DNA from: Cyclostephanos tholiformis
Lineage: Eukaryota > Bacillariophyta > Thalassiosirophyceae > Thalassiosirales > Thalassiosiraceae
Assembly: GCA_036939975.1 (NCBI GenBank)
Contig: JALLPB010001592.1
Span: 1 to 15,305 of the forward strand
DNA length: 15,305 nucleotides
Reading direction: 5' to 3'
The notes beneath the pieces are model-generated. The model had not been told where the DNA came from. It made no database searches and saw only the letters and a list, made by a program, of their open reading frames with translations. The number at the start of each line of letters is the position of its first letter. Within the stretch, counting starts at the first letter, position 1. The position numbers were made by a program, and so were the translations under genes. This document shows positions 15,288-15,305 of this stretch, in pieces.

Positions 15288-15305
15288 CACCTCTATGCCT
15301 TCTTT

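Noticed and set aside
1..15305. tRNA or rRNA genes, CRISPR arrays and bacterial operon signals.
   Set aside because: No cloverleaf, rRNA core motif or regularly spaced repeat was seen on reading both strands, and the content is eukaryotic retrotransposon DNA.

Overview
The window is eukaryotic transposable-element DNA, and I see no convincing host housekeeping gene. It carries parts of three Ty1/copia-type LTR retrotransposons, all on the + strand and abutting one another. The type of element suggests a stramenopile, most likely a diatom. The integrase N-terminal region carries SPATAKGHMKRPRQGIRST-like wording in place of a clear HHCC zinc finger, and the reverse transcriptase has VVDD where most copia elements have YVDD. 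As I recall, both are typical of the diatom/oomycete copia branch (CoDi-like). The host assignment is inference.

Layout. Positions 1-400 hold a possible 5' LTR and leader of element A. Positions 401-2553 hold element A: a gag reading frame with one internal TAA, then the start of pol (aspartic protease), cut off at 2553. Positions 2554-8975 hold element B, a structurally complete 6422-bp element. Its two 279-bp LTRs are base-for-base identical, and it has an intact gag, an intact pol and all catalytic residues. It is therefore a very recent insertion and may be active. Positions 8976 to about 13823 hold element C, a decayed copia element. It starts in the middle of gag, runs through protease, integrase, RT and RNase H with six nonsense codons and at least two indels, and ends in one 3' LTR. 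Positions 13824-15305 are non-element DNA with G-runs, a doubtful minus-strand reading frame, a repeated 16-mer and several strong inverted repeats.

How the parts work together. Gag would form the particle and bind RNA. Pol would process the polyprotein (protease), copy the RNA (RT/RNase H, started at a primer-binding site next to the 5' LTR and at the purine tract next to the 3' LTR) and integrate the cDNA (integrase).

The most interesting signal is at the Gag-Pol junctions. In B and C, two clearly diverged elements, gag ends in TGA and pol continues in the same frame, and the nine bases TGACAGGGA are identical in both. This looks like programmed stop-codon readthrough. In A, pol instead lies in the -1 frame. 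A T-TTA-AAA heptamer sits just before the gag stop, followed after 5 nt by a stable stem-loop, which is the classical layout of a -1 frameshift site. A second point is that the two flanks of B come from two different elements and show no target-site duplication. Either two B copies recombined, or the assembly is chimeric there.
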